The position numbers were made by a program, and so were the translations under genes. 64,000 bases of DNA, from NCBI RefSeq assembly GCF_001661345.1, contig NW_017962919.1:558001-622000 (forward strand), read 5' to 3'. Shown here piece after piece: positions 29,701 to 37,819 of this stretch (position 1 is the stretch's first letter; every line of letters starts with the position of its first letter). A model generated the notes under the pieces. It ran no database searches and had not been told where the DNA came from. It saw only the letters and a program-made list of their open reading frames with translations. Source of the DNA: Ascoidea rubescens DSM 1968. Lineage: Eukaryota; Ascomycota; Saccharomycetes; Ascoideales; Ascoideaceae.

Positions 29701-32608
29701 TGAGGCTTTGACTGTTGTTGCTTGGGGATGGAACTCAAATTTGCTAAATAAAAGCATTGATTTGCAAGAAGTTGATATTGAGGACCTCAAAATTTTGGTT
29801 CCAAAAGTCCTGGACTCAAAATTTAATCTGGTTTTAAGCATTACTTTGAACTCTTGTTCTAAATCCAAACCTTCTTTAAGAAAAGCTGCATGTCTTTGGT
29901 TGTTATCCTTAGTAAAGTATTGTGGTAACCATACGTTAATTAAACAAAATGCAAAAGCAATCAATCTTGCTTTTATGAGATTTTTAGCAGAAAGAGATGA
30001 ATTAATTCAAGAGTCCGCATCAATTGGTTTATCATTAATTTATGAGTTGGGTGATTCAGATTTAAGAGAGTCCTTAGTCAAGGGATTGTTAAAATCATTT
30101 ACGGATTCTACAGCTGCAGAAAAACTTTCTGCTGGGTCTGTTAATGAAGACACAGAATTGTTTGAACCTGGAATTTTGAAGACCAGTGATGGTTCTATAT
30201 CCACTTATAAAGATATTTTAAACTTAGCATCAGAAGTTGGTGATCCAAGTCTAGTGTATAAGTTTATGTCATTGGCTAAAAATTCCACCTTATGGTCTTC
30301 TAGAAAGGGGATTGCATTTGGATTGGGTGCATTAGTAACAAAGGCTAATTTGGATGATTTGCTTAAATCAAACTCAAGCTTGATCCCAAAATTGTACAGA
30401 TATAGGTTTGATGCAAATGAGTCTGTTTCAAAGACAATGAATGACATGTGGAATATTTTGATAACAGATTCATCAAAAACTATATTATCTCATCATGATA
30501 TAATATTCAACGAATTAGTCAGAGGTATGGGTAGTCGTGAATGGAGAGTAAGACAAGCCAGCTGTATTGCACTAATTGATCTTCTTGAAGTTTTGCCTTT
30601 GGAAGTCTACGAACCTAAATTGGAACTTATTTGGACAATGTCATTCAGATCAATGGATGATATTAAAGATAGTGTTCGTAATTCAGGTGCTCAATTGACT
30701 AAGTTTTTAGTTTCTAATTTGACCAGAATCACAGATATTCCTTCAGGAGCATCTTCTTTAAAATCAGAAAGAATATTGAAAAAAGTTATACCGTTTTTAT
30801 TAGGTAACAGAGGTTTGCTAAGTGATGCCGAAGAAATCAAAACTTTTGCTTTGAAAACAATATTTCAATTATGTGAAAAAAGTGTAACGGCTCTCAAACC
30901 ATTTTTACCAAATTTAATTGGAGAAATGATATCAATGATGACCTTATTTGAACCCCAGGTTGTTAACTACTTAGCACTCAATGCTGAAAAATATGACACA
31001 ACTGCACTTGATATTGATAATCAAAGATTGCAAGCTGTTTATCATTCACCAATAATGAAATCAATTGATCAAATGTTAGATGTTGCTGATGACAAAATGA
31101 TGAAGGACATCATTCTGCATATCATCGATTCCATAAAGAAATCTGTTGGATTTCCATCAAAAGTTGGAAGTTGCAAAATTATTGTTACATTGATCTCAAG
31201 ACATTTAGAACTTACTCGACCATATGGTGAAGTTTTATTAAAAGCAAGCACGTCTCAACTAAAACATAGAAATGAAACTATTCGAGAGGGATATGCTCAA
31301 GCTTGTGGTTATGTATGCAGAATTTGTTCTACTGACACTGTTGCTAAATATGCTGTAGAGCTTGAAAATATGTATCTCAAGTTCGATAGCGTGGATCAGA
31401 GAAGAGTAGCAGCGATAGCAAGTGAATTTGTTGGAACCTATGCTCCTTCAAGTTTCTCATCTGTTGCTTCAGCATTTTTGCCCTTAGCTTATATCGGAAA
31501 ACATGATCCTGATAAAGATGTCAAAGACAGTTTCAACAAAGTATGGACCGATCATACGGCTGGTAGTGGGGCTATTAAGTTATATATCGAAGAGATTTGT
31601 ACTCTTGCCAAAAAATGTTTGAATTCTCAGTCTTATTTCATAAAAAAAGTTGGGGCAGAATCTATTTCCAATGCATTGAAAGCTATTTCTCATCATTCTA
31701 AAGATAATCCTTTGAGTTCTCAAAATACTTTGATTATTTTCCAACTTTTGATTGAAACTTCCACGGGTAGATCATGGAAGGGCAAGGAGTCGATTTTGGC
31801 AGCTCTAGTCACACTTTGTCGAACAAATCACCAATTAGTTTTGTCTACTGAAGGACTATACGATCGTTTACAGATGATTATGATATCCGAATCCAAGAGG
31901 AAAAATAGAGAATATAAAGAACATGCTGTAATTGCACTATGTCAATTTGCCGAATTATTTCCAAGTGATACCATTTATCAAGAATTGGTAAATATTTGCG
32001 AACCATTATTAGATGATGAATATTTTAAAGAAGAAGATGATGATGATAATGATAACAATATAGGTACAAGTGTTGATAGAAACAACAAAGGATTGCCAAA
32101 TGATATACAATCTTTCAAGAAATCCTCAGCAAAAAACTTAAAACTTGAACAGTTTAAAAATAATACTTTGAAAAGTTTATCAAATAGTTTTAAATGTTAT
32201 GATGAAAAGTTTTCACAACCTCTTTTTATGTTGATTCTAAAATCAGTTGAACGTTTCTTTGAATCCAAAGTTGTTATTATAACATGGCGAACTCAAATAG
32301 CTGTTTGTGATTCTTTTTCAAAATTAATTGAAACACTTTTGTCTTCAAAACAATCTTTATCTATGGAAGAAATTGAATTTTCGATATCCTCTTGGAATAC
32401 GATATTTTTTAGATGTTGTAATAAGGCTGCAATTGAGAATGTTAGATTACAAGCAGTTCGTAGTTCTTCAAAGCTATTAAAGTTGTTAAATGCATTAAAA
32501 ATTGAAAATCATGAAAGCTTCATTATTGAAAAAATGAATAAAATGAGGGCTGAAGAAAGTTCGTCAGTTGTAAAAGTTGAGATTGATACAGTATTGTATA
32601 AACACTAA
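26729..32608 (+). CDS. ECM29: Ecm29 proteasome adaptor/scaffold
   Basis: Ecm29 is a HEAT-repeat protein that clamps the 20S core to the 19S regulatory particle and acts in proteasome quality control. The 1959 residues compare with 1868 in S. cerevisiae. The N-terminus is the conserved Ecm29 start: LVDRVELRIALAND, then LCPVLLKL and IKLPVKKLIQQ. Later family blocks include RKAACLWLLSLVKYCG, the SSRKGIAFGLGALV segment, GSREWRVRQASCIALIDLL and VGFPSKVGSCKIIVTLISRH. Repeats continue to the C-terminus. A short Asn/acidic insert occurs near residue 390. The frame is uninterrupted, starts at the first ATG, and faces the minus-strand gene that ends at 33091. Up to five in-frame CTG codons were seen; their decoding is uncertain. 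Confidence 0.95.
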   Translation: MEAELSLVDRVELRIALANDFQSCVNTYLCPVLLKLSSQYSPVRSKILKIVQQLIKRFNADPNIKLPVKKLIQQAISQSNNQVQLYSLLFASKGIERENDKPTIISYWKLILSNTLNNFSSSVSPRLLSIFFKLLTKLNLSDYDNFHKDYSSIYKNPTYFTNEFLGFNSNPQNTDFLFNWFYKLFILYPLSKSNSKEIPQNYFSPGLTNEEVSFLTFKSGLSYNSNQLFVLKKTLIKFTNLLDLKNILFQKNPFFVLFSLISLSDESIVFNDIIYRKLDLSNEICNNQILISEILNLYLGIDNRPPINDEYKLVFIDKVLTKSTYFLTRNFTTLKLLCLNGLQSNNNQLKKKSLSLIHYIINNINYARKSQNEIIQISPTNHHNNNNNKGEEGEEEDVGMIDINNTQLDEESKQKFEFYKGLAIKIKEQIYTESIINKKDLISLLTEVYLNEPTLLSYNYFVNLKLFFDLLEHNTTPNLRSFISNCLSKFVSKISCFKLDASQYDQLKYIFEKYVLQDFKESNKEAIFACKYLSVKFINSIFDYHDHWARLMNIIATSSINKFDIIEESIKGLNPLSNISSKPSFLNSNQAIAINTSNFKFPSFVSLLDLFIEKIPDINSSLLHNCLYTCYTYLLKFLIMNAVQGKDTCIVINLEWENNVDKAFDLDANVRQLVKSHLNLLLNTNNGIVNKSNPPPLIVFLNLIFKEYFNFENDDINLTSINSSDLENIFTYGTVFNNILSLSPPIVSSYFIPNEIDKLLNFLAFNPNSNNAVSNQSRTNNILKILQDDLVLLISKTTGLLISRPQYSDQKIKSIVKNIVNEIPIIKNEFQDSFSLRDNQIFSVKLTVLAFILSRCFALRRFSVVSLDDLLKILNFYSQLMDYNLKKENKKYYENLLEGLDQLAIYGVLNPLYSQDNHLEYTEDPFKEIYKKLCLTVKITVKRLHEKSVVTFSYLSLAYESILDTEKIIDFPTVIFNANSLKKPEFGFFSGEALTVVAWGWNSNLLNKSIDLQEVDIEDLKILVPKVLDSKFNLVLSITLNSCSKSKPSLRKAACLWLLSLVKYCGNHTLIKQNAKAINLAFMRFLAERDELIQESASIGLSLIYELGDSDLRESLVKGLLKSFTDSTAAEKLSAGSVNEDTELFEPGILKTSDGSISTYKDILNLASEVGDPSLVYKFMSLAKNSTLWSSRKGIAFGLGALVTKANLDDLLKSNSSLIPKLYRYRFDANESVSKTMNDMWNILITDSSKTILSHHDIIFNELVRGMGSREWRVRQASCIALIDLLEVLPLEVYEPKLELIWTMSFRSMDDIKDSVRNSGAQLTKFLVSNLTRITDIPSGASSLKSERILKKVIPFLLGNRGLLSDAEEIKTFALKTIFQLCEKSVTALKPFLPNLIGEMISMMTLFEPQVVNYLALNAEKYDTTALDIDNQRLQAVYHSPIMKSIDQMLDVADDKMMKDIILHIIDSIKKSVGFPSKVGSCKIIVTLISRHLELTRPYGEVLLKASTSQLKHRNETIREGYAQACGYVCRICSTDTVAKYAVELENMYLKFDSVDQRRVAAIASEFVGTYAPSSFSSVASAFLPLAYIGKHDPDKDVKDSFNKVWTDHTAGSGAIKLYIEEICTLAKKCLNSQSYFIKKVGAESISNALKAISHHSKDNPLSSQNTLIIFQLLIETSTGRSWKGKESILAALVTLCRTNHQLVLSTEGLYDRLQMIMISESKRKNREYKEHAVIALCQFAELFPSDTIYQELVNICEPLLDDEYFKEEDDDDNDNNIGTSVDRNNKGLPNDIQSFKKSSAKNLKLEQFKNNTLKSLSNSFKCYDEKFSQPLFMLILKSVERFFESKVVIITWRTQIAVCDSFSKLIETLLSSKQSLSMEEIEFSISSWNTIFFRCCNKAAIENVRLQAVRSSSKLLKLLNALKIENHESFIIEKMNKMRAEESSSVVKVEIDTVLYKH

Positions 32609-33090
32609 CTTTTATTAATTTTTTTTGTTATATTTTTTTATATTTTCTAAACTTTTATGTAATCTTTATAAAAACTAGATAAAAATAAAGCTTTTTTATT
32701 TACTTATTTACTTGTTTATAATTTTGTACTGTATTTATGTTTTATGAATCCACAAAAAAAATGCATAAAGTGAATAGCACTAAGCAAAATGATATAGAAA
32801 ATGAATAACCAATTAAAAGCGTTTATGAAAAGGATTAAAAAAAAAAAATAAAAAAAAAAATTAACTTACCGGTTGGCTGTTCCCAAAAATTTTTTTAAAA
32901 AAAAGTATAATATAATCGAATTGAATGGTAAAATTATTTGTTGAAAAATAATTGAATAATAATAGTAAAAATAATAACAATAATAATAATAATCATAGTA
33001 ATCGTAATAATAATAGTAATGTAATTTGATGAATTAAATAGTAAATAATTTATATAATCAAAACTTTAATAATTGATTATTCAAATTGTC
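32609..33090. other. Convergent 3' intergenic region
   Basis: This AT-rich spacer of 482 bp lies between convergent genes. It has A-runs at 32838-32860 and an imperfect AAT/AATAGT repeat at about 32955-33020. No gene is seen. Confidence 0.5.
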
Positions 33091-35763
33091 TCAATAATCA
33101 TTTTGATTCTTTTTTAGATCACTTACATACGACTTTGAAGGCCTTTCTAAAGATACTCTTTCTGGAAAGTTCCCAAGAGCCTGAAGTTGGTTATTAATAT
33201 TTTGATCAAAAGAGGAAGAAAACCTGATCGATTTTCTTGGGGGAGGGACTGGAGGAGGGACCAGAGGAAGAACTGTTGAAGAGCCTGTTGAAGAGCTTGT
33301 TGAAGTAGGTGGTGAAGAAGTGGAAGCAGAAGAAGTTGAAGAAGTTGAGGAATTTGAGATGGAGCTGGAAGATGATCTAGAAAAGGGAGCGGGAGGGGGA
33401 TTTAGTGGATAAATTTGGTTTAACTTTGAGTTGTTATTTTCGTTGGTATCGTTATTAAATAGAGAATTATTTGATAAAAGAGAGTCTGGGTATTTTTGGT
33501 GAGTATCAAAGGGATTTTGGGGCATGTAGTTTTGCAAGCCTACTCTAGCATATCTATCTTTAGCTCTTTGGAATTTAATTTTATCGGATGAGTACAAGTT
33601 GTTGAAATTTTTATTTTTTAATCTAAAGTTTTTTTGCCTATTGTGGTTATCGGAGTTTGTATTTAGTCGATTTGAGATGTTTTTGTTAATTTTTGTTGAA
33701 TTATTAAATTTTAGAGGGGTGGGATTGAATTTGTTTTTGATGTTATTGTTGTTGATGGTGTTATTTGAGTAATTTGAGGCAAATGAAGAGTTGGAAGGAA
33801 AGTTTCTTAGAGATGTATTTAGGGAAGAGTGGATAGATGAATTTCTTTCTGAATGAGATTCGCTTTCTTCATAAACGGTGTCAATGACTCTATTTCTAAT
33901 GAAGGTGTTTTGAGATTGGTTAAAGTTAGTTGAGTTGATATCGTCGTCTAGTATGTCAGAGTTTGAGTTTGGGTTTGAGATTTGATTTCTTGGCTGGTTA
34001 TTGTTGTAGTTGTTTATGTTGAAGCCGGATAGGAGATTAGCTCTCAAGGCGTCCAAACCCATATCGCTATTTAGAGAGTTTGAAGTTGTGATGGTGTTAT
34101 CAGTGTTATCAGAGTTATCAGAGTTGTTAGTGCTGTTAGTGCTGTTAGTGTTGTTGGTATTGTTAGAGGCGTTAGAGGAATGTGTGTTTAGAGAGTTGTT
34201 TGATATGGTTGAGGTAGTGCTTATATTTGTGTTTGATGTGATGGTATCTATGGATGATCTTCTTTGGAATTGTGAGATTGGAGAAAGCTGAGGAGAGTTG
34301 ATTAGGTTGTTTGAGCTATTGTTTTCATAGTTGTAGTTAATAATTGAAGATGAGTTGTTATTTGAATGGATGGGTAGAGGAAGAAAGTTATTGTTGTGAT
34401 TTGTGTTTAAGCTTAAGTTTAAGTTTAAATTTTTTTTGATTTTTGTATCATTGTGGATGTTTTTGTTGTTATTGTTGTTGTTATTATTATTATTGTTGTT
34501 GTTGTTGTTATTGTTATTGTTATTGTTATTGTTATTGTTATTGTTATTGTTATTGTTGTTGTTTATGATTTTTTCATTGTTGAGATTTTTTCTTTTTTTT
34601 TTATGCCTTAAGAACAACCAGATGAATAAGATTATGAGCAATATGCCCAAGACTGAGCCTAAAACGGAGCCAGTTATGGTTGTGATGTTATTTGAGTTTT
34701 TGTTCAGACTACTCAGGTCATTGCTGTTGCTGTTTTTGTTTGATTGAGAGATGATGTCTTGGAGATAGTCATTGTAGTAGGAATAGTCAGTTGTGATGGT
34801 TGCAGGGTGGTGGAAAGTGGCGGAATAGGTAATGTAGTGGTTTTCGTTCAAGTTGAGGTCAATGTTTTGGATAGATTCGTAGGTTACGATGTTGGTGGTT
34901 ATTGGGATGTTTAGGGAGAGGGTGTTTTGGGGGACGTTGTTGTAGTTTGTAATTTCGTAGTATTGGGTGTATGAGGTTGAGATTGTTGTTTCTGGGATGA
35001 TGAAAGAGGTGGAGATGACTCTTGGGGAGGGAGAGGCGGTTATTGTGATGTAGACGATGGTTACTCTTGGTTCTCTGGAGGAAGAAGAGGAAGAGGAAGA
35101 ATCTGAGTCAGAGTCTGAGTCAGAGCGAGAGCGAGATTTTGAGTTGGAAATGGAATTTGAACGAGAGGTGGAGGAGGTTGATTTTTGTTTGGAAGAAAGT
35201 AGTGAGTATAGCGATGAGGCAGAGGGGCCAGTGAGGGAGTCAGGATAGTAGGCTAGAGAATTTGAATTGAAAGAAGGAGAGGTGGCAGCAGAGGAGGGAG
35301 TGGTTTTGAGGTAGGATTTTGTTATGGTGATGGTAGATCTTTTTTTGGTGGATGTTGTAGAAGAGGGAGATGTGGCAGAAGGTTCAGAGGTTGTGGTATC
35401 ACTATCGTCGTCGTCGTCGTCGTCGTTGGTGGAGGACTGGATTATTTTATTTTTCGAGTCATAGTAGTAAGTGTAGACTATGGGGGTTGTTCTAGTTGAT
35501 TTGGTGGTCTTGACAATTTTGGTAACGATTTCTTCGTCGTCGTTGTTGAGCGAGGTGGAGGAAGAGGTTATAGTTGACGTTAGAACCAATTTGGAGAGGG
35601 AGGTTGATTTCAGAGGCAGAGGGTAGGCGCTGGTGGCATCCTCAGCGTCGTCGTCGTCGTCGTCGTCGTCTCTTTTGTAGAAGTTGAGCGATAGGTTTTG
35701 GGTTGTGGGATTGTAGGGATGGGTTGTGTGGAAATGGAAGAGGTGAAGAAGATTGTTTATCAT
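33091..35763 (-). CDS. Single-pass membrane protein with Ser/Thr-rich ectodomain, unknown function
   Basis: This 890-residue protein has a Ser/Thr-rich first third with KRDDDDDDDD and (D)n tracts, then one clear transmembrane helix, SVLGSVLGILLIILFIWLFL (about residues 358-382), followed by basic RHKKKRK. The cytoplasmic part is Asn-rich (tract at 34459-34564). It has conserved-looking short blocks: RNRVIDTVYEESESH, DRYARVGLQNYMPQNPFD, the proline motif PPPVPPPRKSIRFSSSF, and FPERVSLERPSKSYVSDL near the C-terminus. No strong N-terminal signal peptide is seen, so insertion may be type III. The layout resembles yeast surface or bud-site proteins such as Skg6/Tos2 or wall sensors of the Mid2 type, and the proline motif suggests SH3 partners. 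I cannot assign orthology. Confidence 0.85.
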   Translation of the reverse strand: MINNLLHLFHFHTTHPYNPTTQNLSLNFYKRDDDDDDDDAEDATSAYPLPLKSTSLSKLVLTSTITSSSTSLNNDDEEIVTKIVKTTKSTRTTPIVYTYYYDSKNKIIQSSTNDDDDDDDSDTTTSEPSATSPSSTTSTKKRSTITITKSYLKTTPSSAATSPSFNSNSLAYYPDSLTGPSASSLYSLLSSKQKSTSSTSRSNSISNSKSRSRSDSDSDSDSSSSSSSSREPRVTIVYITITASPSPRVISTSFIIPETTISTSYTQYYEITNYNNVPQNTLSLNIPITTNIVTYESIQNIDLNLNENHYITYSATFHHPATITTDYSYYNDYLQDIISQSNKNSNSNDLSSLNKNSNNITTITGSVLGSVLGILLIILFIWLFLRHKKKRKNLNNEKIINNNNNNNNNNNNNNNNNNNNNNNNNNNNNNNNNKNIHNDTKIKKNLNLNLSLNTNHNNNFLPLPIHSNNNSSSIINYNYENNSSNNLINSPQLSPISQFQRRSSIDTITSNTNISTTSTISNNSLNTHSSNASNNTNNTNSTNSTNNSDNSDNTDNTITTSNSLNSDMGLDALRANLLSGFNINNYNNNQPRNQISNPNSNSDILDDDINSTNFNQSQNTFIRNRVIDTVYEESESHSERNSSIHSSLNTSLRNFPSNSSFASNYSNNTINNNNIKNKFNPTPLKFNNSTKINKNISNRLNTNSDNHNRQKNFRLKNKNFNNLYSSDKIKFQRAKDRYARVGLQNYMPQNPFDTHQKYPDSLLSNNSLFNNDTNENNNSKLNQIYPLNPPPAPFSRSSSSSISNSSTSSTSSASTSSPPTSTSSSTGSSTVLPLVPPPVPPPRKSIRFSSSFDQNINNQLQALGNFPERVSLERPSKSYVSDLKKNQNDY
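34459..34564. repeat. Poly-Asn coding trinucleotide/hexanucleotide tract
   Basis: About 106 bp of TTATTG/TTGTTG repeats encode a long Asn run just inside the membrane in the host protein. Confidence 0.9.
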
Positions 35764-36316
35764 TTGATAAAGAGAGTTGAAGCAGACATATAAATAGAAG
35801 TAGGTAGAGTGGGTAAAGTGGGTAAAGTGGGAGTGAGACGATGTGGGCAGTATAGTATTTTAGATCTTACTATTGTTATTTATCTTACTATTACTATGGC
35901 TGTTATTGTTATTACTATTATTATTGTTATTACTATTATTAGTTTTATTGTTATGGTTGTTGTGATTATGGAGCAGTTAGTTGGGAGAGGTGGAAATGGC
36001 AATGGCAATTGACAAAAATAAAATTGCTTGCTCGAGAAGTGAAACGAATGAATATGGACGAGAGGCTGCAGGAAGGAGAAAAACAAGCTGGACGCGCAGC
36101 AGAGGACGAGAAAAGATGTTTATGAGCAGCAGAGGCAGTGCGAGGAAGAGGAAGAAGAGCCTCTCTACAGAACAGCAGCAGAAGAAGCTCGCTCTCCAGC
36201 CCTCACCCACTCTGGGAGCGCGTAGGCGAGAGCACGGCACCGAACATCCCAGCACGGCCGGAGCTGTTGGCTGTCACGCTGCGGTTATTACTCTGCACCG
36301 TAAGGCACCGGATGTG
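35764..36316. other. Upstream region of the membrane protein gene; GC-rich block
   Basis: Near the gene start there are TGGGTAAAG repeats (35807-35831) and a TTATTGTTATTACTATTATT tract (35870-35960). From about 36040 to the end of NOP13 the DNA turns GC-rich, with frames on both strands that look like chance. No RNA gene is seen. Confidence 0.45.
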
Positions 36317-37342
36317 CTACTGCGAAAACCGGATCTTCTTGCCCGTGGCGGGTACTATTGCTGCTGAGGCGCGTTGGGCTGTGGCGAGGGCCACGCTCGA
36401 CCTTACTTTCGGTCTGGGCTGTTTGGGCCTGGGAGTGGCACGAGCAGGAGCCGGGGTGGGAGCAGCAGAGGCAGCAGCAGCAGCTCTTTCAACAGGCCCG
36501 GGATGCTGCTGCTGCTGCTGCTGCCTCTGCGGACGTCGTTTGGAGCGATCTTCTCCATACTCCAACCGCAACTTCCTCCCCAACAAGTACTTGCACTGCT
36601 TGTCGCTGAGGGCCTCTTTGCAGCTTTCCACTGTCTTGAAATCAACAAAACACCAGCCTTTGCACTTGTTCAGGTCCTGGAACGTTCCCATCCGGATCTT
36701 GTTGATCTGGTCTGTGTACTTCAAGTACAATGTCTCAATGTCGCTGCCCAACGTTTCAAACGATAAATTGCCGATGAAGAGGATGTGGCTTTCCTGCTTG
36801 CCTCCTCCCTCTTTCTCGCCATCGCCCTCTTTGAGAGCCACCTTGGGACGTCCATTGTAGTCGTCTCCATTCTTGATCAATAGGTTTCTGTTCAGCAACT
36901 CGCTCTCGTTCAACCGTAGCATGTTCTCCACCATCTCCTCGCTCGACACGTCGATGTACGCAAACCCCTTGTTGAATCTCGCGTTTCTCTCGTTCGTAGG
37001 TAGCTTGATCTTCAAAACATCCTTCTTCACATCGACCTCCTTCCCCAACGTTTTCAACCTCCGGTCAATAAACTCAAGTAGCTCTTTCTTGCTCGTGCTG
37101 AACGATAGATTGCCAACCCAAACATAATGGCGCTTTTCCTTGGTCTTGCTCTTGGTCTTGTTCTCACTCTTGCTCTTGGTCTTGTTCTCACTCTTGCTCT
37201 TGGTCTTGTTCTCACTCTCACTCTCGTTCTCTTTAACATCCAACTTTCCTTTCTTGAGTAATCTCTTTTGTTTCTTCGACAATGGCTGGGCCTCACTCAA
37301 ATCAACCTCAATATCCTCAAACACTTTTCTCTTTACACTCAT
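36317..37342 (-). CDS. NOP13: Nop13-like nucleolar RNA-binding protein (two RRMs)
   Basis: Nop13 is a nucleolar/nucleoplasmic protein found in pre-ribosomal particles. The 341 residues (403 in S. cerevisiae) carry two RRM domains. RRM1 has RNP2 VWVGNLSF at 74-81 and RNP1 KGFAYIDV at 125-132. RRM2 has RNP2 LFIGNLSF at 188-195 and RNP1 KGWCFVDF at 228-235. The ends of both domains carry the family signatures LLIKNGDDYNGRP and LRLEYGEDRSKR. The C-terminal block SSVALATAQRASAAIVP followed by GKK is highly characteristic. The N-terminus has lysine-rich NKTKSKSE repeats. The Gln/Ala/Pro linker (about 272-310) is coded by GC-rich DNA. ATG is at 37340-37342 and TAG at 36317. TGAAAAATTA, an RRPE-like ribosome-biogenesis motif, lies about 110 bp upstream (37448-37457). 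Confidence 0.95.
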   Translation of the reverse strand: MSVKRKVFEDIEVDLSEAQPLSKKQKRLLKKGKLDVKENESESENKTKSKSENKTKSKSENKTKSKTKEKRHYVWVGNLSFSTSKKELLEFIDRRLKTLGKEVDVKKDVLKIKLPTNERNARFNKGFAYIDVSSEEMVENMLRLNESELLNRNLLIKNGDDYNGRPKVALKEGDGEKEGGGKQESHILFIGNLSFETLGSDIETLYLKYTDQINKIRMGTFQDLNKCKGWCFVDFKTVESCKEALSDKQCKYLLGRKLRLEYGEDRSKRRPQRQQQQQQHPGPVERAAAAASAAPTPAPARATPRPKQPRPKVRSSVALATAQRASAAIVPATGKKIRFSQ

Positions 37343-37819
37343 CTTCTCCCTTCACTACAACTCTCTTTCTCTTTCTCTTTCTCTTTCTCTTTCTCTTTCT
37401 CTTTCTCTTTCTCTTTCTCTTTCTCTTCCAAACACATCAAAAAAAAGTGAAAAATTATTCGGCAATTCAAAAAAAAAAAAAATTGAAAGAAAGACCCGCA
37501 ATTCTGGTCTCAGCTCACTTTCAGCAATCAAATCTCATTTTCCCTTTTCAGATCTTGGTTGCTTTCTCTTCTCTTCTTCTCCTTCTTCTTCTCCTTCTTC
37601 TTCCTATTCCTATTCCTTTTCTTCTTCATCAATCATCAAAACAATATTCAACAGCTTATAATACATGACCACAATCGCCTTTCTCACTTATACACAACCT
37701 ATCCACCTCAATTCTCTTCCATCTGCTTTTCTTTCTTACTAACACCTAACGGTTGATATACCTAACCGCTGATATACTTTACTGCTGATACTAACCGCTG
37801 ACACTACTCTTCTCCAAAA
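37343..37819. promoter_or_regulatory. Divergent NOP13/VPS13 promoter
   Basis: The two genes share these 477 bp. A CTCTTT hexanucleotide microsatellite occupies 37361-37427. An RRPE-like TGAAAAATTA (37448-37457) is nearest NOP13. Close to VPS13 there are imperfect tandem copies of a CTAACCGCTGATATA unit (about 37745-37805). The remainder is C/T-rich. Confidence 0.6.
37361..37427. repeat. (CTCTTT)n microsatellite
   Basis: Uninterrupted CTCTTT units run for about 67 bp in the NOP13 5' leader side of the promoter. Confidence 0.95.

Noticed and set aside
37789-37795. TACTAAC, a yeast intron branch-point sequence, before VPS13
   Set aside because: It is part of a CTAACCGCTG tandem repeat. There is no 5' splice site or suitable AG before the ATG, and the first VPS13 codons already match the conserved chorein start.
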